Source: Candidatus Haladaptatiplasma halalkaliphilum
GTDB lineage: Archaea; Thermoplasmatota; Thermoplasmata; Halarchaeoplasmatales; Halarchaeoplasmataceae
NCBI GenBank assembly: GCA_019594055.1
Contig: JAFDTY010000008.1
Coordinates: 1 to 39,000 of the forward strand
Length of the DNA: 39,000 bases
Reading direction: 5' to 3'
The notes below the pieces were generated by a model that saw nothing but the letters and a program-made list of their open reading frames with translations, had not been told where the DNA came from and did not search any database. Within the stretch, counting starts at the first letter, position 1, and every line of letters begins with the position of its first letter. Shown here one piece after another: positions 1-9,915 of the stretch. A program made the translations under genes and the position numbers.

Positions 1-131
1 TGTACCTGTTCTTTGAGTTTGTCGATGACTCCAGGATCGACCAGAGCCTTTCTCCGATATTTAACACACTGAACAAAATGATATTGAAGAGCGTACACAG
101 AGTGTCTTCCTTTATCAAGTTGATGCCCCAT
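1..131 (-). mobile_element. tnpA: IS200/IS605-family TnpA (Y1 transposase), N-terminal part, truncated by window edge
   Basis: Reverse-strand translation from ATG at 131: MGHQLDKGRHSVYALQYHFVQCVKYRRKALVDPGVIDKLKEQV, the typical IS200 N-terminus (RHSVY-LxYHxVxCxKYRR). Not in the supplied ORF track because it runs off the window. Confidence 0.88.
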
Positions 132-275
132 GGTTGTGTGAAAGAGTTACATACCATAAATAGTTTTCCCCGTGATAGCGTTCCTTTCATCTCCCAGCCG
201 AGTCAAGGAGACTTCTCGCAACACCTCGTTAAATATCTCGATAGACCTCACCGACCATCGACCCCCGCACCGAAC

Positions 276-1391
276 CTACCCGTCCACCTTTACCAACCGA
301 TATTCCCTGAAACCCTGTAGGACACGTATGTAGCCCTTCTCGCGTATCTCACGGTCCAGCTCGGGATCCCCGGTATCGACCCTCAGGAGAGGTGTCCGCT
401 GGAGCTTGGAAGGCGTGGAGATGATGTACAGGTTCTTCAACCCGGCCAGCCTGACAACCTTGGGACTTATCTGCTGGTTGCCACGTCCCAAAAAGAAGCC
501 CTGGTTGCCGATCACGGAAACCACTATCTTGATGTCGCCCCCGGACGCCGCCTCCGTTATATCCGATTCCGAAGCATCGGATCTGACTACCTTCCCACCC
601 CTCAACAGGTCCACCCCCAGGAGGGTATATTCCAGACCCAACAACTCCTGGATCCTGCCGGTGGTGGAGCCGGGGCCCAGCACGAAAAGGTCCCGGGGGT
701 GACGCTCCATCTCCTCTATCAAGTAGCTGGCTATATCATCCTTTATCTCGTCATCGCCCACCGCCCGAAAGCTCTGCTTCCCCAGCTGTATGTAGTGGGG
801 CTCGTTGACGCTGAGAGCCTCGCCGTGGAGCACGAACTCCCAACTCCCCTCCCTGTATCTGTCCTCGTCCAGGTCCATTATCTCCACCTTACCCAGTGAA
901 GCACTTCCGTCGGCGTACATGTTGAAAAGCTCGGCGGTAGCCTCGGGGTTCACACCGAACACACCGCTGTGCATCTTCACACCCGACGGTATCCCCAGCA
1001 TGGGTACTTTGTCTCCTATCACGGTAAATATGTCCCGGGCGGTACCGTCTCCGCCGCAAAACAGTATTATGTCCACCCCTTCGTCCACTAGGTGCTCCAC
1101 TGCCTTTTTGGTGTCATCGGTAGTCGAATCAGAGGGTGAGGACACACGCCGGCCCACAGTATGTATCGCATCGGTAGGAAAAAATTTTCGAAGTAGTGAT
1201 CCGCCCATGACGCCGCCGGGTGCGTACCATGTGTGCCCCTGACGTATCTCCGTCAGACAACGTTCAGCCCTGTGGGAAGCCACGGGTTCCGCACCCCTCT
1301 CCACAGCTTCCCTGTAAACACCGTCGGTACCCTTTAGACCTACCCTGCCGCCCATGCCCGCGATGGGATTGATGAGGAAACCTACCTTCAT
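276..1391 (-). CDS. ATP-NAD kinase family protein (COG3199-like)
   Basis: MKVGFLINPIAGMGGRVGLKGTDG and ILFCGGDGTARDI motifs; start trimmed to the ATG at 1391 within the longer ORF. Confidence 0.85.
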   Translation of the reverse strand: MKVGFLINPIAGMGGRVGLKGTDGVYREAVERGAEPVASHRAERCLTEIRQGHTWYAPGGVMGGSLLRKFFPTDAIHTVGRRVSSPSDSTTDDTKKAVEHLVDEGVDIILFCGGDGTARDIFTVIGDKVPMLGIPSGVKMHSGVFGVNPEATAELFNMYADGSASLGKVEIMDLDEDRYREGSWEFVLHGEALSVNEPHYIQLGKQSFRAVGDDEIKDDIASYLIEEMERHPRDLFVLGPGSTTGRIQELLGLEYTLLGVDLLRGGKVVRSDASESDITEAASGGDIKIVVSVIGNQGFFLGRGNQQISPKVVRLAGLKNLYIISTPSKLQRTPLLRVDTGDPELDREIREKGYIRVLQGFREYRLVKVDG

Positions 1392-1467
1392 ACGGGGGTT
1401 AACCCTGAGAGGCGGTATAAGGCTTTTGGGCGTAATATTTATTAACCACGTTGAAGAGTTATTCACC

Positions 1468-2328
1468 ATGCGATACGCAGGTAGAACCATCGGACTCTTC
1501 GGTTTCATGATAATGCTGTTCGTGGGCATAGGATACCTCATAGGCGGTCTTTACATGGGCAATTGGATAATGGGCACCCTGGTGTTCCTGTGCATTGCCG
1601 GGGCCATTAACATGTTCGCCTACTTCTACAGCGACAAGCTCATACTCAAGATGTACCGGGCCCAGATCATAGAGGAGCACGACAACCCGAGACTGTACAA
1701 CATAGTCAAGAAGATAGCCATGGATGCGGACATACCCATGCCCAAGGTGGCCATAGTGCCCATGGGCACTCCCAACGCATTCGCCACCGGCAGGAACAAG
1801 AACAAGGCGGTCGTGGCCGCCACCCAGGGTTTACTGGCCATGCTCAACGACGACGAGCTCAGAGGTGTAATCGCCCACGAGGTAGCCCACGTTAAGAACA
1901 GGGACATGATGGTCATGAGCGTCGCCGCCACCCTGGCGGGAGCAATAGCCTTCATGGCAAGGATGGTATGGTTCCAGATGTTCTTCAGCAGAAGACGTAT
2001 CAGTCCCATTTTCCTGGTAGTGATGATACTGGCACCCATCGCCGCCATACTCGTGAAGATGGCCATCTCACGTAAACGCGAATACTACGCCGACGAGGAA
2101 GGTGCCAGGATAAGCAAGAACCCAAACGCTCTTGCGGACGCCCTGGAAACACTGCATGATCAGTCGATCAAACACCCTATCAAGGGTGGTAACCCTTCAA
2201 CGTCTTCTTTGTTCATAGTCAACCCCTTCGCCGCCGGCGGATTCGTCAACCTGTTCTCCACCCATCCGCCCATGGAGGAACGTGTAAAAAGACTCAGGAA
2301 GATGGCCGCCGAATACAGCTACCTCTGA
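1468..2328 (+). CDS. htpX: M48 family zinc metalloprotease HtpX
   Basis: HEVAHVKNRD zinc-binding motif, N-terminal TM segments, REYYADEEGA; start trimmed to MRYAGRTIG at 1468. Confidence 0.92.
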   Translation: MRYAGRTIGLFGFMIMLFVGIGYLIGGLYMGNWIMGTLVFLCIAGAINMFAYFYSDKLILKMYRAQIIEEHDNPRLYNIVKKIAMDADIPMPKVAIVPMGTPNAFATGRNKNKAVVAATQGLLAMLNDDELRGVIAHEVAHVKNRDMMVMSVAATLAGAIAFMARMVWFQMFFSRRRISPIFLVVMILAPIAAILVKMAISRKREYYADEEGARISKNPNALADALETLHDQSIKHPIKGGNPSTSSLFIVNPFAAGGFVNLFSTHPPMEERVKRLRKMAAEYSYL

Positions 2329-2366
2329 ACGAATAATTTTAAGTATCGCACTGTATCTTCGGTATC

Positions 2367-3323
2367 ATGGTAACTTGTTCTGCCCCCGGCAAGGTGATCC
2401 TCTTTGGCGAGCACGCTGTGGTGTACGGTAAGACAGCAGTGGCGGTTGCCATCGACAGGAGGTTGTACTGCAGTGTGGAGAGGAGCGATGACGGTCAGAC
2501 CCGGGTGAACGGCCACCCCATCAGCGAGACGTACCATGGGTACACAGTGGAGGCCATAAGGAAGGTGGATATCAGGGAGCCCCTGAACATAACCACCTCC
2601 AGTGATATATACAGTGGTGCCGGCCTTGGTTCATCGGCGGCGGTTACCATCGCAACCCTGGGAGCACTGCACCGGCTGAAGGGTGAGGCACCGGAAGAGG
2701 AGGACGTTGCAAGGCAGGGATTCCACATCGAGTGCAAAGTACAGGGTTCCGCAAGCCCCATCGACACCTCCACCTGCACCCACGGAGGCGCGATCCTTGT
2801 CTCGAGTAAAAAGCTGAGAAATTTTCTATGGAAGATGGAGAGGGGGGGAACATCGTGGAACGTACACGAAGGTTCGGTACCCGGTGATATGACCCTGGTG
2901 GTGGGATACACCGGGGTCCACGCCCCCACATCACCCCTGGTGACCAGGGTACGCAACTTCTGCGCACGGAACACCTTCGCCAGGGATATGGTCAACGAGA
3001 TAGGCGAGGTTGTGGACGAAGGCTGCTCGGCCCTGGAAAGGGGAGACCTGGAAAGGGTGGGAGAGCTGATGAACAGGAATCACAAGCTGCTCAAGATACT
3101 GGGTGTCAGCCACCCCAAACTCGATTCCTTGGTAAAGGCCTCCGGTAAATACTCTTACGGGGCAAAGCTAACGGGCGCGGGCGGGGGCGGCTCCATGATA
3201 GCCCTCACGGACAGACCGGAAAAGGTTGCCAAGATCATCTCCCTAAGAGGCGGGGTTCCCTTCGTATCTGGGCTAACGCATAAGGGTTTATCCCTCGAAA
3301 AGGACATGATAAACATTCAATAA
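2367..3323 (+). CDS. mvk: Mevalonate kinase
   Basis: GHMP kinase: SAPGKVILFGEHAVVYGKTAVAVAI, GLGSSAAVTIA, KLTGAGGGGSMIAL. Confidence 0.93.
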   Translation: MVTCSAPGKVILFGEHAVVYGKTAVAVAIDRRLYCSVERSDDGQTRVNGHPISETYHGYTVEAIRKVDIREPLNITTSSDIYSGAGLGSSAAVTIATLGALHRLKGEAPEEEDVARQGFHIECKVQGSASPIDTSTCTHGGAILVSSKKLRNFLWKMERGGTSWNVHEGSVPGDMTLVVGYTGVHAPTSPLVTRVRNFCARNTFARDMVNEIGEVVDEGCSALERGDLERVGELMNRNHKLLKILGVSHPKLDSLVKASGKYSYGAKLTGAGGGGSMIALTDRPEKVAKIISLRGGVPFVSGLTHKGLSLEKDMINIQ

Positions 3324-3354
3324 ATTTATAGTGTACCGGTAACTTTCATGTGTC

Positions 3355-4071
3355 ATGGACAGGAAAAGTTTGGTAAAAACCTACATAGAGGGATTTGATG
3401 AGGTTCTTAAAGGAGGCATACCCGAAAAACACATAGTGCTGTTATGTGGTGGCCCTGGCACCTACAAGTCCAGTCTGGCACTCAACCTTCTTGCAAATAA
3501 CGTGACCGAAGGTGACAGGAAAGGCCTGTACATCACTCTGGAGGAATCCAAGGAGAGCCTCGAGGCCACCGGAAAGGGGTTAGGCATAAAACAATGGGGT
3601 GAAAGAGAAATGTTGATCGCCGACGTAGCCAAGTTACGCCTCGAGCAGAAGGATGCGGAAAAGACGAAGAATTGGATGAACATACTCGAGAGGTACATAC
3701 AGCGTCGCGTGGACGAGGGTTACAACCTTGTGATATTGGACTCCATGTCCGCTATTTATTCGTTGATGGAATTCGATAGTCCGCGTAAGGATTTTTTCAG
3801 GTTCTTCGGTTTTCTGAAAAAGTTGGAGATAACCGTCATCATAATCAACGAAGATACCGACGAAACGAACATAATAGGCAAGTCAGGAGAGGAATTCCTG
3901 TCAGACGGGATCATACGTTTAAGATACACACATATAAGCGAGACGGACGTACAGTTATGGATACGATGCGTCAAGATGAGACAGGTAGAGCACGCAAAGA
4001 ACTACTACGCACTACTCCACAGTCAGGGGAAGTTCCAGATAGCCAGGATAATATCCGAAAGATGGAAATGA
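3355..4071 (+). CDS. KaiC-like RecA-superfamily ATPase (single domain)
   Basis: Walker A GGPGTYKSS, IEGFDEVLKGGIPEKHIVLL, NLVILDSMSAIYSL. Confidence 0.85.
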   Translation: MDRKSLVKTYIEGFDEVLKGGIPEKHIVLLCGGPGTYKSSLALNLLANNVTEGDRKGLYITLEESKESLEATGKGLGIKQWGEREMLIADVAKLRLEQKDAEKTKNWMNILERYIQRRVDEGYNLVILDSMSAIYSLMEFDSPRKDFFRFFGFLKKLEITVIIINEDTDETNIIGKSGEEFLSDGIIRLRYTHISETDVQLWIRCVKMRQVEHAKNYYALLHSQGKFQIARIISERWK

Positions 4072-4075
4072 CAGA

Positions 4076-4453
4076 TCAGTAAGGTCTTATCTTCTTCCTG
4101 TCTATACCTATGCCCGCAGGTGTAACGACCAACATGTTCTGTCCGACACCGGCAACGTCACCGCCGATATCTCCGGCTACGGCTTTCAGCTCGCTGTGTA
4201 CCCTTGCAAGTGCCTCCTTGTTACCCGCTATGTCCTCTACATCCACCATGAGGATATGCCCGTCATAAACTATGTCGGTCACGTTCCGTATATCCTCAAA
4301 ACGGTGTAGCTCGGCCACCTTGATAAGTACATCCGCTTCCATTTCAAAGCCTCTATCTTCAACCAACTCTGCAAGGTCGATATATTCCTCTGACCCGAGG
4401 TGCTCGCCCCTCAGCTTCTTGGAGGTTTTCTTCTTGAAAAAGTCTCCGATCAT
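4076..4453 (-). CDS. sepF: Archaeal SepF-like cell division protein
   Basis: DUF552-like: EEYIDLAEL...ADVLIKVAELHRFEDIRNVTDIVYDGHILMVDVEDIAGNKE. Confidence 0.8.
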   Translation of the reverse strand: MIGDFFKKKTSKKLRGEHLGSEEYIDLAELVEDRGFEMEADVLIKVAELHRFEDIRNVTDIVYDGHILMVDVEDIAGNKEALARVHSELKAVAGDIGGDVAGVGQNMLVVTPAGIGIDRKKIRPY

Positions 4454-4519
4454 GCTAATTCACTTCCTGACCGCATATACGAAGGCACATAAAAACGTAT
4501 CGGAATACTTCGCCGTCTT

Positions 4520-4978
4520 TCAAGCCTCTAAAGGATACTCTTCGAGCTCGTCAAAAACGTTTCGTATGAACTCCTCACCCTTCTTCGAAATGCTGTGATA
4601 GCGGATGCCGCAGACGGTCTCGGAATGGGTGGAATCGTCCTTTACCTCCTGGACTTCGATCAGTACCACGCTCATATCACGGCTGCAGTTCATGTGCTCC
4701 TTTATCACCGAGGCCGTTCCCAGTATGGATACGTTGACGTCCCCCTCTTCACACATACACACCATCACCCGGCCGGTCCTCTTTATGTTGGACCTCCCCT
4801 GATGTCGTCTGGCTATGGCCATCAATATCCTCTTCTTGTCCTTTGCGTATATCAGGTGTATGGGTGTGGTGTTAGGTCTGCCGTCCTTGGATACGGAGGC
4901 GACTATAACGGTGGGTACCCTTGACCTCAGTATCTCGAATACATCGTCCGGTAGGCTATCTCCCAATATCTTGGACAT
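4520..4978 (-). CDS. Pyridoxamine 5'-phosphate oxidase-like FMN-binding protein
   Basis: VPTVIVASVSKDGRPNTTPIHLIYAKDKKRILMA split-barrel motif. Confidence 0.75.
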   Translation of the reverse strand: MSKILGDSLPDDVFEILRSRVPTVIVASVSKDGRPNTTPIHLIYAKDKKRILMAIARRHQGRSNIKRTGRVMVCMCEEGDVNVSILGTASVIKEHMNCSRDMSVVLIEVQEVKDDSTHSETVCGIRYHSISKKGEEFIRNVFDELEEYPLEA

Positions 4979-5040
4979 ATTGACAGTACATACGGGACAT
5001 GAATATAAAGGATACTGTTACCACACGGGCATAAGTCATA

Positions 5041-5451
5041 TCAAACGTCGAATATCACCCTTATCTCGCCGCTCCTATCCACCATGATGTCGTGGTAGGA
5101 TACCGCCTTGACCGCCCCCTTCAACACGTGTTTTTCACGGTCTATCACCTCGCCCATGGCGATGACGGTCATGCGGATGCCATCCCGGTGCTCCATCTTC
5201 ACATCGAACCGTGAAAAGAGCATCGACCTCACCTCGAAGAGGTAGATGAGCTCGGAAAGGAATTCGACCAGCAACGATTCCGGGTCTTCGGCGGAAAGCT
5301 CTATCCTGAGCTCTCCCACGGGGGATACCTCACCGATATCCGTGATGATGCTGAACATGCCCCGGGCCGCCTCGGCGAAGGCCTCTTCAAGTCCGTCCCC
5401 GGTTGCCCGGATGCCCACGTCGGCGGTGTGTTCGAACTGTTCGTAGGCCAT
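5041..5451 (-). CDS. Archease
   Basis: YEQFEHTADVGIRATGDGLEEAFAEAARGMFSII...VKAVSYHDIMV. Confidence 0.92.
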   Translation of the reverse strand: MAYEQFEHTADVGIRATGDGLEEAFAEAARGMFSIITDIGEVSPVGELRIELSAEDPESLLVEFLSELIYLFEVRSMLFSRFDVKMEHRDGIRMTVIAMGEVIDREKHVLKGAVKAVSYHDIMVDRSGEIRVIFDV

Positions 5452-5457
5452 ATACCA

Positions 5458-5943
5458 TCACTCTACCGAGAGCAACACGGAGCCTGTCTTTTCATCCCGC
5501 CTTCGCCCGAGTGTTATCCCATGGGGAACCACGGCTGTCAATTCCACAACATTGTGGATGACCCCGCCTTTCAGATGGCCGCCCTCAGCCTTGTGGTCCT
5601 CACCGGAGACCACCGCATGCAGGTGTATGTCGGTGGCGGTAACACTTCCGCAGAGTGATAACAGCTCCATGCAATCGTGATATTCCTTCCACTGGTACCC
5701 ACGTTCACTGGAATCGAAGTAACCTAACCGGAAGTCCTTGAGCATACCTATGCCCGACACCACCATCCCCCCCGGAGAGTCCTTGAACAACTCTGCCAGT
5801 ACTTGAAAAAGTTCCGTTTCATGGTCGAGCTTTGCCATCAGCACGTTTCCCTCTCTTCTGTATTCCATGGAACGGTTTAACCTTAATGGAAGTATATAGT
5901 TTTCCCCCGTGTAACGGTGTATGATAAACTCGGAAACAATCAT
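5458..5943 (-). CDS. PPC (DUF296) domain DNA-binding-like protein
   Basis: FDSSERGYQWKEYHDCMELLSLCGSV...DIHLHAVVSGEDHKAEGGHLKGGVIHNVVEL. Start could be internal. Confidence 0.8.
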   Translation of the reverse strand: MIVSEFIIHRYTGENYILPLRLNRSMEYRREGNVLMAKLDHETELFQVLAELFKDSPGGMVVSGIGMLKDFRLGYFDSSERGYQWKEYHDCMELLSLCGSVTATDIHLHAVVSGEDHKAEGGHLKGGVIHNVVELTAVVPHGITLGRRRDEKTGSVLLSVE

Positions 5944-6879
5944 TCACTTCAGCGCCGTGGCCTCTATACCCAGTTCCTTCCTCACGGCACACGCGAATTC
6001 CCTGGCACTGCCGTGGACGGTAAAAACCCTCTCCGGCTGACATCTTTTTACGTAATCCATGAGTTCGTCGAACCCGGCGTGGTCGGAGAGGGGGAACTGG
6101 GCGTCGATGTCCATTGAATGGAAGAACGAGTAAAATGCGCACCACCCCGACAGGTAGGCCGCTGTACCCTTGTTCTTCCTGGCGATCTTGAGGAACTCGC
6201 CATGGGTTTTCTTCAGGTCGGCAGGGGGCACCACGGCGGTGAAGTCACCTTCCGGCGTACCCGTGTCGTATCTCAGGGGTACGCCGTGCCTGTTGTATAC
6301 GGCGCACAATCGCGCGATATTATCCGTAACGTAGGGTTCCTGACCGATGCTGTTCAGAAGGGATATGATCTCCTGAGCCTTTCCGAATTCGTAGGAGCCG
6401 AACACCACGGGGCCTTCTTCGAGCTGACACTCCGTCCAAGCCAGTATGTCCGATACCACCTCGTCCTTGGGCGGCAAGCGATAATCCTCCTTCCCGTAGG
6501 TGGTCTCGATTATCAGGTCACGGCACTTGTAGGATGACGGTCTGCCGCAGGTCATGCCCCCGTCGGGGTTAAAATCACCGGTGTAGAGCACATCATCCAC
6601 CATCACCATGGCGGACCCGAAGACGTGGCCGGCGGGGTAGAGAGTAACGTTCAATCCTCCGACGGGGTGAGGGAATCCGTAGGACAAACCCCTCCCCCTT
6701 CGCTCACCCGTGCGTACCTCCAATATATCCAGGGTGTGATGTGTCATGAAGGCGTCCTTGACCAGGTGGTCCATGTGCCCGTGGGTGACCACTCCGATGT
6801 CACTCTGTCTTGTGGGGTCAAGTATGACCTTGGAGCGGTGATTCTCCAAGCATATTCCATGGTCGTATCTTATTTCCAT
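5944..6879 (-). CDS. MBL-fold / beta-CASP exonuclease-like RNA-processing protein
   Basis: THGHMDHL, TLYPAGHVFGSAMV, YTGDFNPDGG, LSDHAGFDELMDYV, VFTVHG. Confidence 0.82.
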   Translation of the reverse strand: MEIRYDHGICLENHRSKVILDPTRQSDIGVVTHGHMDHLVKDAFMTHHTLDILEVRTGERRGRGLSYGFPHPVGGLNVTLYPAGHVFGSAMVMVDDVLYTGDFNPDGGMTCGRPSSYKCRDLIIETTYGKEDYRLPPKDEVVSDILAWTECQLEEGPVVFGSYEFGKAQEIISLLNSIGQEPYVTDNIARLCAVYNRHGVPLRYDTGTPEGDFTAVVPPADLKKTHGEFLKIARKNKGTAAYLSGWCAFYSFFHSMDIDAQFPLSDHAGFDELMDYVKRCQPERVFTVHGSAREFACAVRKELGIEATALK

Positions 6880-7284
6880 CTAATAGTGCTCCTTGACATA
6901 TTCGAATCTGTACCTCGTGGGTACCCTTCTCTTCAGAGTGGTCCAGTAAGGACAGGTGGTGCACGTATAACCAAGGGTGACCGTGCCCCCGAAGATGGTG
7001 TCGTTCTTAATAGGTTTCAACTTCATTCCACACACGGGGCATTTGCCCTTGAGAGCTTTGAATGCACTTGCCTGACGTGCCTCTATTGACGTATGGATGA
7101 AGGGTGATGTGACGGCTATCTCCCTGAGCCTGGGATATCCTATGGTGTAGCCGGGGTCTTTTATCCGAAGCTCGCGTATGACCAGTTCCCTTAACCTTTT
7201 AAGTGAGCCGATGGCTTTCATCCTTTTTATCACTATCTCGAGTGCATCCCTTATTTCTTCATCACTCGGGATGGAGTAGGGCAT
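6880..7284 (-). CDS. Conserved archaeal protein with zinc-ribbon (CPVCGMKL...CTTCPYW)
   Basis: Open frame with two Cys pairs; start trimmed to MPYSIPSDEE. The upstream in-frame ATG at 7332 overlaps ribH. Confidence 0.65.
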   Translation of the reverse strand: MPYSIPSDEEIRDALEIVIKRMKAIGSLKRLRELVIRELRIKDPGYTIGYPRLREIAVTSPFIHTSIEARQASAFKALKGKCPVCGMKLKPIKNDTIFGGTVTLGYTCTTCPYWTTLKRRVPTRYRFEYVKEHY

Positions 7285-7315
7285 CCGTGGGGAATTGACG
7301 GAGTTATACTTAACG

Positions 7316-7735
7316 TTACCTGTTGGAAACATTCTCGTGGAGCTTTACAACGCTCTCCACAGCCGCCTTTGCCCGGTCTATCCTTTCATGGGCCTGCATG
7401 CGTGTCATCCCGGGCCCGGTTATTCCAAGGCCAACGGGTTTGTCGTGCTCCAGGGCAAGGTCGGCTATCTTCCTTGCGGCATGGCTGATCACCGTCTCGT
7501 CATGGTCGGTCTCACCCTTGATGACGGCTCCAAGGGTGACCACACCGTCTATACCTTCCTTCTCCAGCAATTTCTTTATGGCCAACGGCATGTCGAAAAC
7601 CCCGGGAACATGTATTACCTCGGAGACCTCGACCCCCAGGAATTTCGCATGCTCCTTTGCCCTCTCCAGCATCATGCTGGTGATATCGTAGTTGAACTCC
7701 GAAACCACTATACCTATCTTCATTTTCTTTACCAT
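7316..7735 (-). CDS. ribH: 6,7-dimethyl-8-ribityllumazine synthase
   Basis: [17 protein letters not shown]...[16 protein letters not shown]...[16 protein letters not shown]. Confidence 0.93.
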   Translation of the reverse strand: MVKKMKIGIVVSEFNYDITSMMLERAKEHAKFLGVEVSEVIHVPGVFDMPLAIKKLLEKEGIDGVVTLGAVIKGETDHDETVISHAARKIADLALEHDKPVGLGITGPGMTRMQAHERIDRAKAAVESVVKLHENVSNR

Positions 7736-7741
7736 GTTCTT

Positions 7742-8206
7742 TCATCTCCTTAACGATCCTGCATCGTCGTGACCTTCTCGCTGACCCGTCCCTGCGGCCC
7801 GCTGCAGTTTTTCCCGACGGAAAAGCAGGTCGTAGGCGTTAACTGCGTGTTCCCTGGCCCTCCGGTCAGCCAGCAGGGCCAGGTCTTTATCGCTACTGCA
7901 TTCGTCCTCGTGGACGAACACTTCCAGTATGTGAACGTCATGTTTTATCTCCACGTCCAGTATGGCTCGGGACGCCTGATCGGCGCACTGCTTATCTATG
8001 GGTTCGGGCCCGGGCATCCCCAGGGCCAGGACGATATCACATCCTCCCTTGATCAGGCGCTGGCAGGCGATTGCCAGGTCCTTGATACCGGGTACGGTGT
8101 ATCTCTCTATGGTAAAACCGGTCCCGATGGCTTCCAGTTCGTCCCTGGCGCTCCCGTACATGTCGTACCTTGCGAAGGTGGTATCGGCTATACCTATCTT
8201 CTTCAC
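7742..8206 (-). CDS. ribC: Archaeal-type riboflavin synthase
   Basis: KKIGIADTTFARYDM...YTVPGIKDLAIACQRLI..CDIVLALGMPGPEPIDKQCADQAS; probable GTG start at 8206. Confidence 0.9.
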   Translation of the reverse strand: MKKIGIADTTFARYDMYGSARDELEAIGTGFTIERYTVPGIKDLAIACQRLIKGGCDIVLALGMPGPEPIDKQCADQASRAILDVEIKHDVHILEVFVHEDECSSDKDLALLADRRAREHAVNAYDLLFRREKLQRAAGTGQREGHDDAGSLRR

Positions 8207-8661
8207 GTGCCCTCCACCGCCTCTAGTTTCTTCTTCATCCCGTACCAATCGATGATCCTCCTTATTATCTTACGGGTGCCGTCAAGGTCATGGTCGTAGT
8301 GTTCCAGACGTTTCACCTCTATATCGAGACCCCTTTTGCTCAATTCACGGGATATGCTTTCCTCGTCGTGCCTCTGATCGTAGCCCAGGGCTATGATGTC
8401 CGGGGCTATCTCCTCGACTACCGTGAAAGGATCTCCAGGTCGGCCGATGACGACTCCGTCCACCGGTTTCAACGACTCCACCATCCTCGCCCTTTCCTCC
8501 TGTGTCATGAGGGGGTCGTGCTTGTTCTGTCTAACGGTTTCGTCACACGCCACCACCACCACCAGTCTGTCCCCCAGCTTCTTGGCCTCCGTCAGATACT
8601 GCAGATGACCCATGTGAAGTATATCGAATACCCCTGTGGCCATCACGGTTTTTTCAACCAT
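8203..8661 (-). CDS. ribL: FAD synthetase (archaeal cytidylyltransferase-type)
   Basis: MATGVFDILHMGHLQYLTEAKKLGDRLVVVVACDETV...LGYDQRHDE; lies in the riboflavin cluster. Confidence 0.9.
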   Translation of the reverse strand: MVEKTVMATGVFDILHMGHLQYLTEAKKLGDRLVVVVACDETVRQNKHDPLMTQEERARMVESLKPVDGVVIGRPGDPFTVVEEIAPDIIALGYDQRHDEESISRELSKRGLDIEVKRLEHYDHDLDGTRKIIRRIIDWYGMKKKLEAVEGT

Positions 8662-9370
8662 GCATATCCTCCCAGGCTTCCTTGATATCGCCCCCCTCTA
8701 TAAGTGGTATGCCGGCACTTTCGCCGTATGCCCTTGCCTCACGTTCCGTCAGGCTGCGGCCGTTGGATGAAAGCATCTCGCAGATGGTCATGCTGGGGTA
8801 CATATCGGCCATGGTGAGCAAGGCCGTGGTTAGCTCGGTATGGCCCATACGGCGGCTCACAAGGCCCCGGGTGGCGTTCAGAAGGAATACGTGTCCCGGG
8901 GTCCTGAATTCCTTCCCGAAGAGCTCCACCGCTTCATCCGTATCCATACCCATGAACTCTTCGGCGATCACCCCGAACCTGTTGATGGTGAGGGCACGGT
9001 CGTTATCGGATATCCCGGTGAAGGTGTCCCTGTGATTGACCGAAAGTGAGAAGGTGGACTTTTCGTCGTAGGGGATGTCATCGGCCTTCATGGCGGATAG
9101 TAGGGGATATTCTCGGGAGGCATACCGGTAAAGGTCCTGCAGGTATGGCAAGCCCAGTTTTTCCCATGTGTCCGGGGGTACGGTAACGCAGATCAAACCA
9201 CCTGCATCACGCCTTAGCCGCCTTACCTTTTCCGGGGTAACGTGACGGGAAGCCACCACCAGGTCCGTTTCCTCCTCCCTGCCGTCGGCGTCGTACACCA
9301 TCACGAACTCGCCTTCCCTTATACGGGCCAATGCGTTTACCAATGCCTCTTTCATCCATGTAAAAAACAT
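8654..9370 (-). CDS. ribB: 3,4-dihydroxy-2-butanone 4-phosphate synthase
   Basis: DADGREEETDLVVASRHVTPE, RDAGGLICVT, RTPGHVFLLNATRGLVSRRMGHTELTTALL. Confidence 0.92.
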   Translation of the reverse strand: MFFTWMKEALVNALARIREGEFVMVYDADGREEETDLVVASRHVTPEKVRRLRRDAGGLICVTVPPDTWEKLGLPYLQDLYRYASREYPLLSAMKADDIPYDEKSTFSLSVNHRDTFTGISDNDRALTINRFGVIAEEFMGMDTDEAVELFGKEFRTPGHVFLLNATRGLVSRRMGHTELTTALLTMADMYPSMTICEMLSSNGRSLTEREARAYGESAGIPLIEGGDIKEAWEDMHG

Positions 9371-9453
9371 GACGGTTTATAATAGGCTTTTGGTGAGTCC
9401 GCGACTTTGCGGGACGGGATAAAGTTTATGTCCGACCCGGCGGATGGCCTTTT

Positions 9454-9843
9454 ATGGTAAGGGGTTATGGAAGATGCTCCAACTGCGGAAAACCCTTGCA
9501 TTTCGGAAACGAACGCTGCAAATGGTGCGGCACCTTACAGCTGAAATGGGATGTCCGTCATGACTCGACAGAACAGCGTCCGGAAGATCACGTAGCTGTA
9601 AACGGGAGCCCGGGGAAGAAAAGGAATTTACTTGTTCCTATCTTGATATCCGTCTCGGTTCTGATCGCAACGATAGTCATTGTACTGGTGTTCGTTTTCA
9701 ACGTGGATTGGAGTTATTTAGCTATATTGGGCATCCTGGTTTTTCTGTTATTTCTGCAGCTGTTAACAATGGGCCCGACACTGGGCAGAACGAACCAGGA
9801 AGGCGAGGCCTTAGTGAAGCACGTCGAAGGGCGTCGCAGATGA
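9454..9843 (+). CDS. Zinc-ribbon membrane protein
   Basis: CSNCGKPLHFGNERCKWCG followed by two hydrophobic segments; TATA-like ataaagtttatg upstream. Confidence 0.65.
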   Translation: MVRGYGRCSNCGKPLHFGNERCKWCGTLQLKWDVRHDSTEQRPEDHVAVNGSPGKKRNLLVPILISVSVLIATIVIVLVFVFNVDWSYLAILGILVFLLFLQLLTMGPTLGRTNQEGEALVKHVEGRRR

Positions 9844-9915
9844 AGGCCCGCACTCACACCGTATCGACACAATCTATATATTCCCTGGTCGATTATGAAT
9901 GGAAAAGTGATGGCC

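Noticed and set aside
9371-9453. Possible FMN-type riboswitch near the riboflavin cluster
   Set aside because: Only about 80 nt with no extended RFN-like conserved boxes; the region looks like a divergent promoter.
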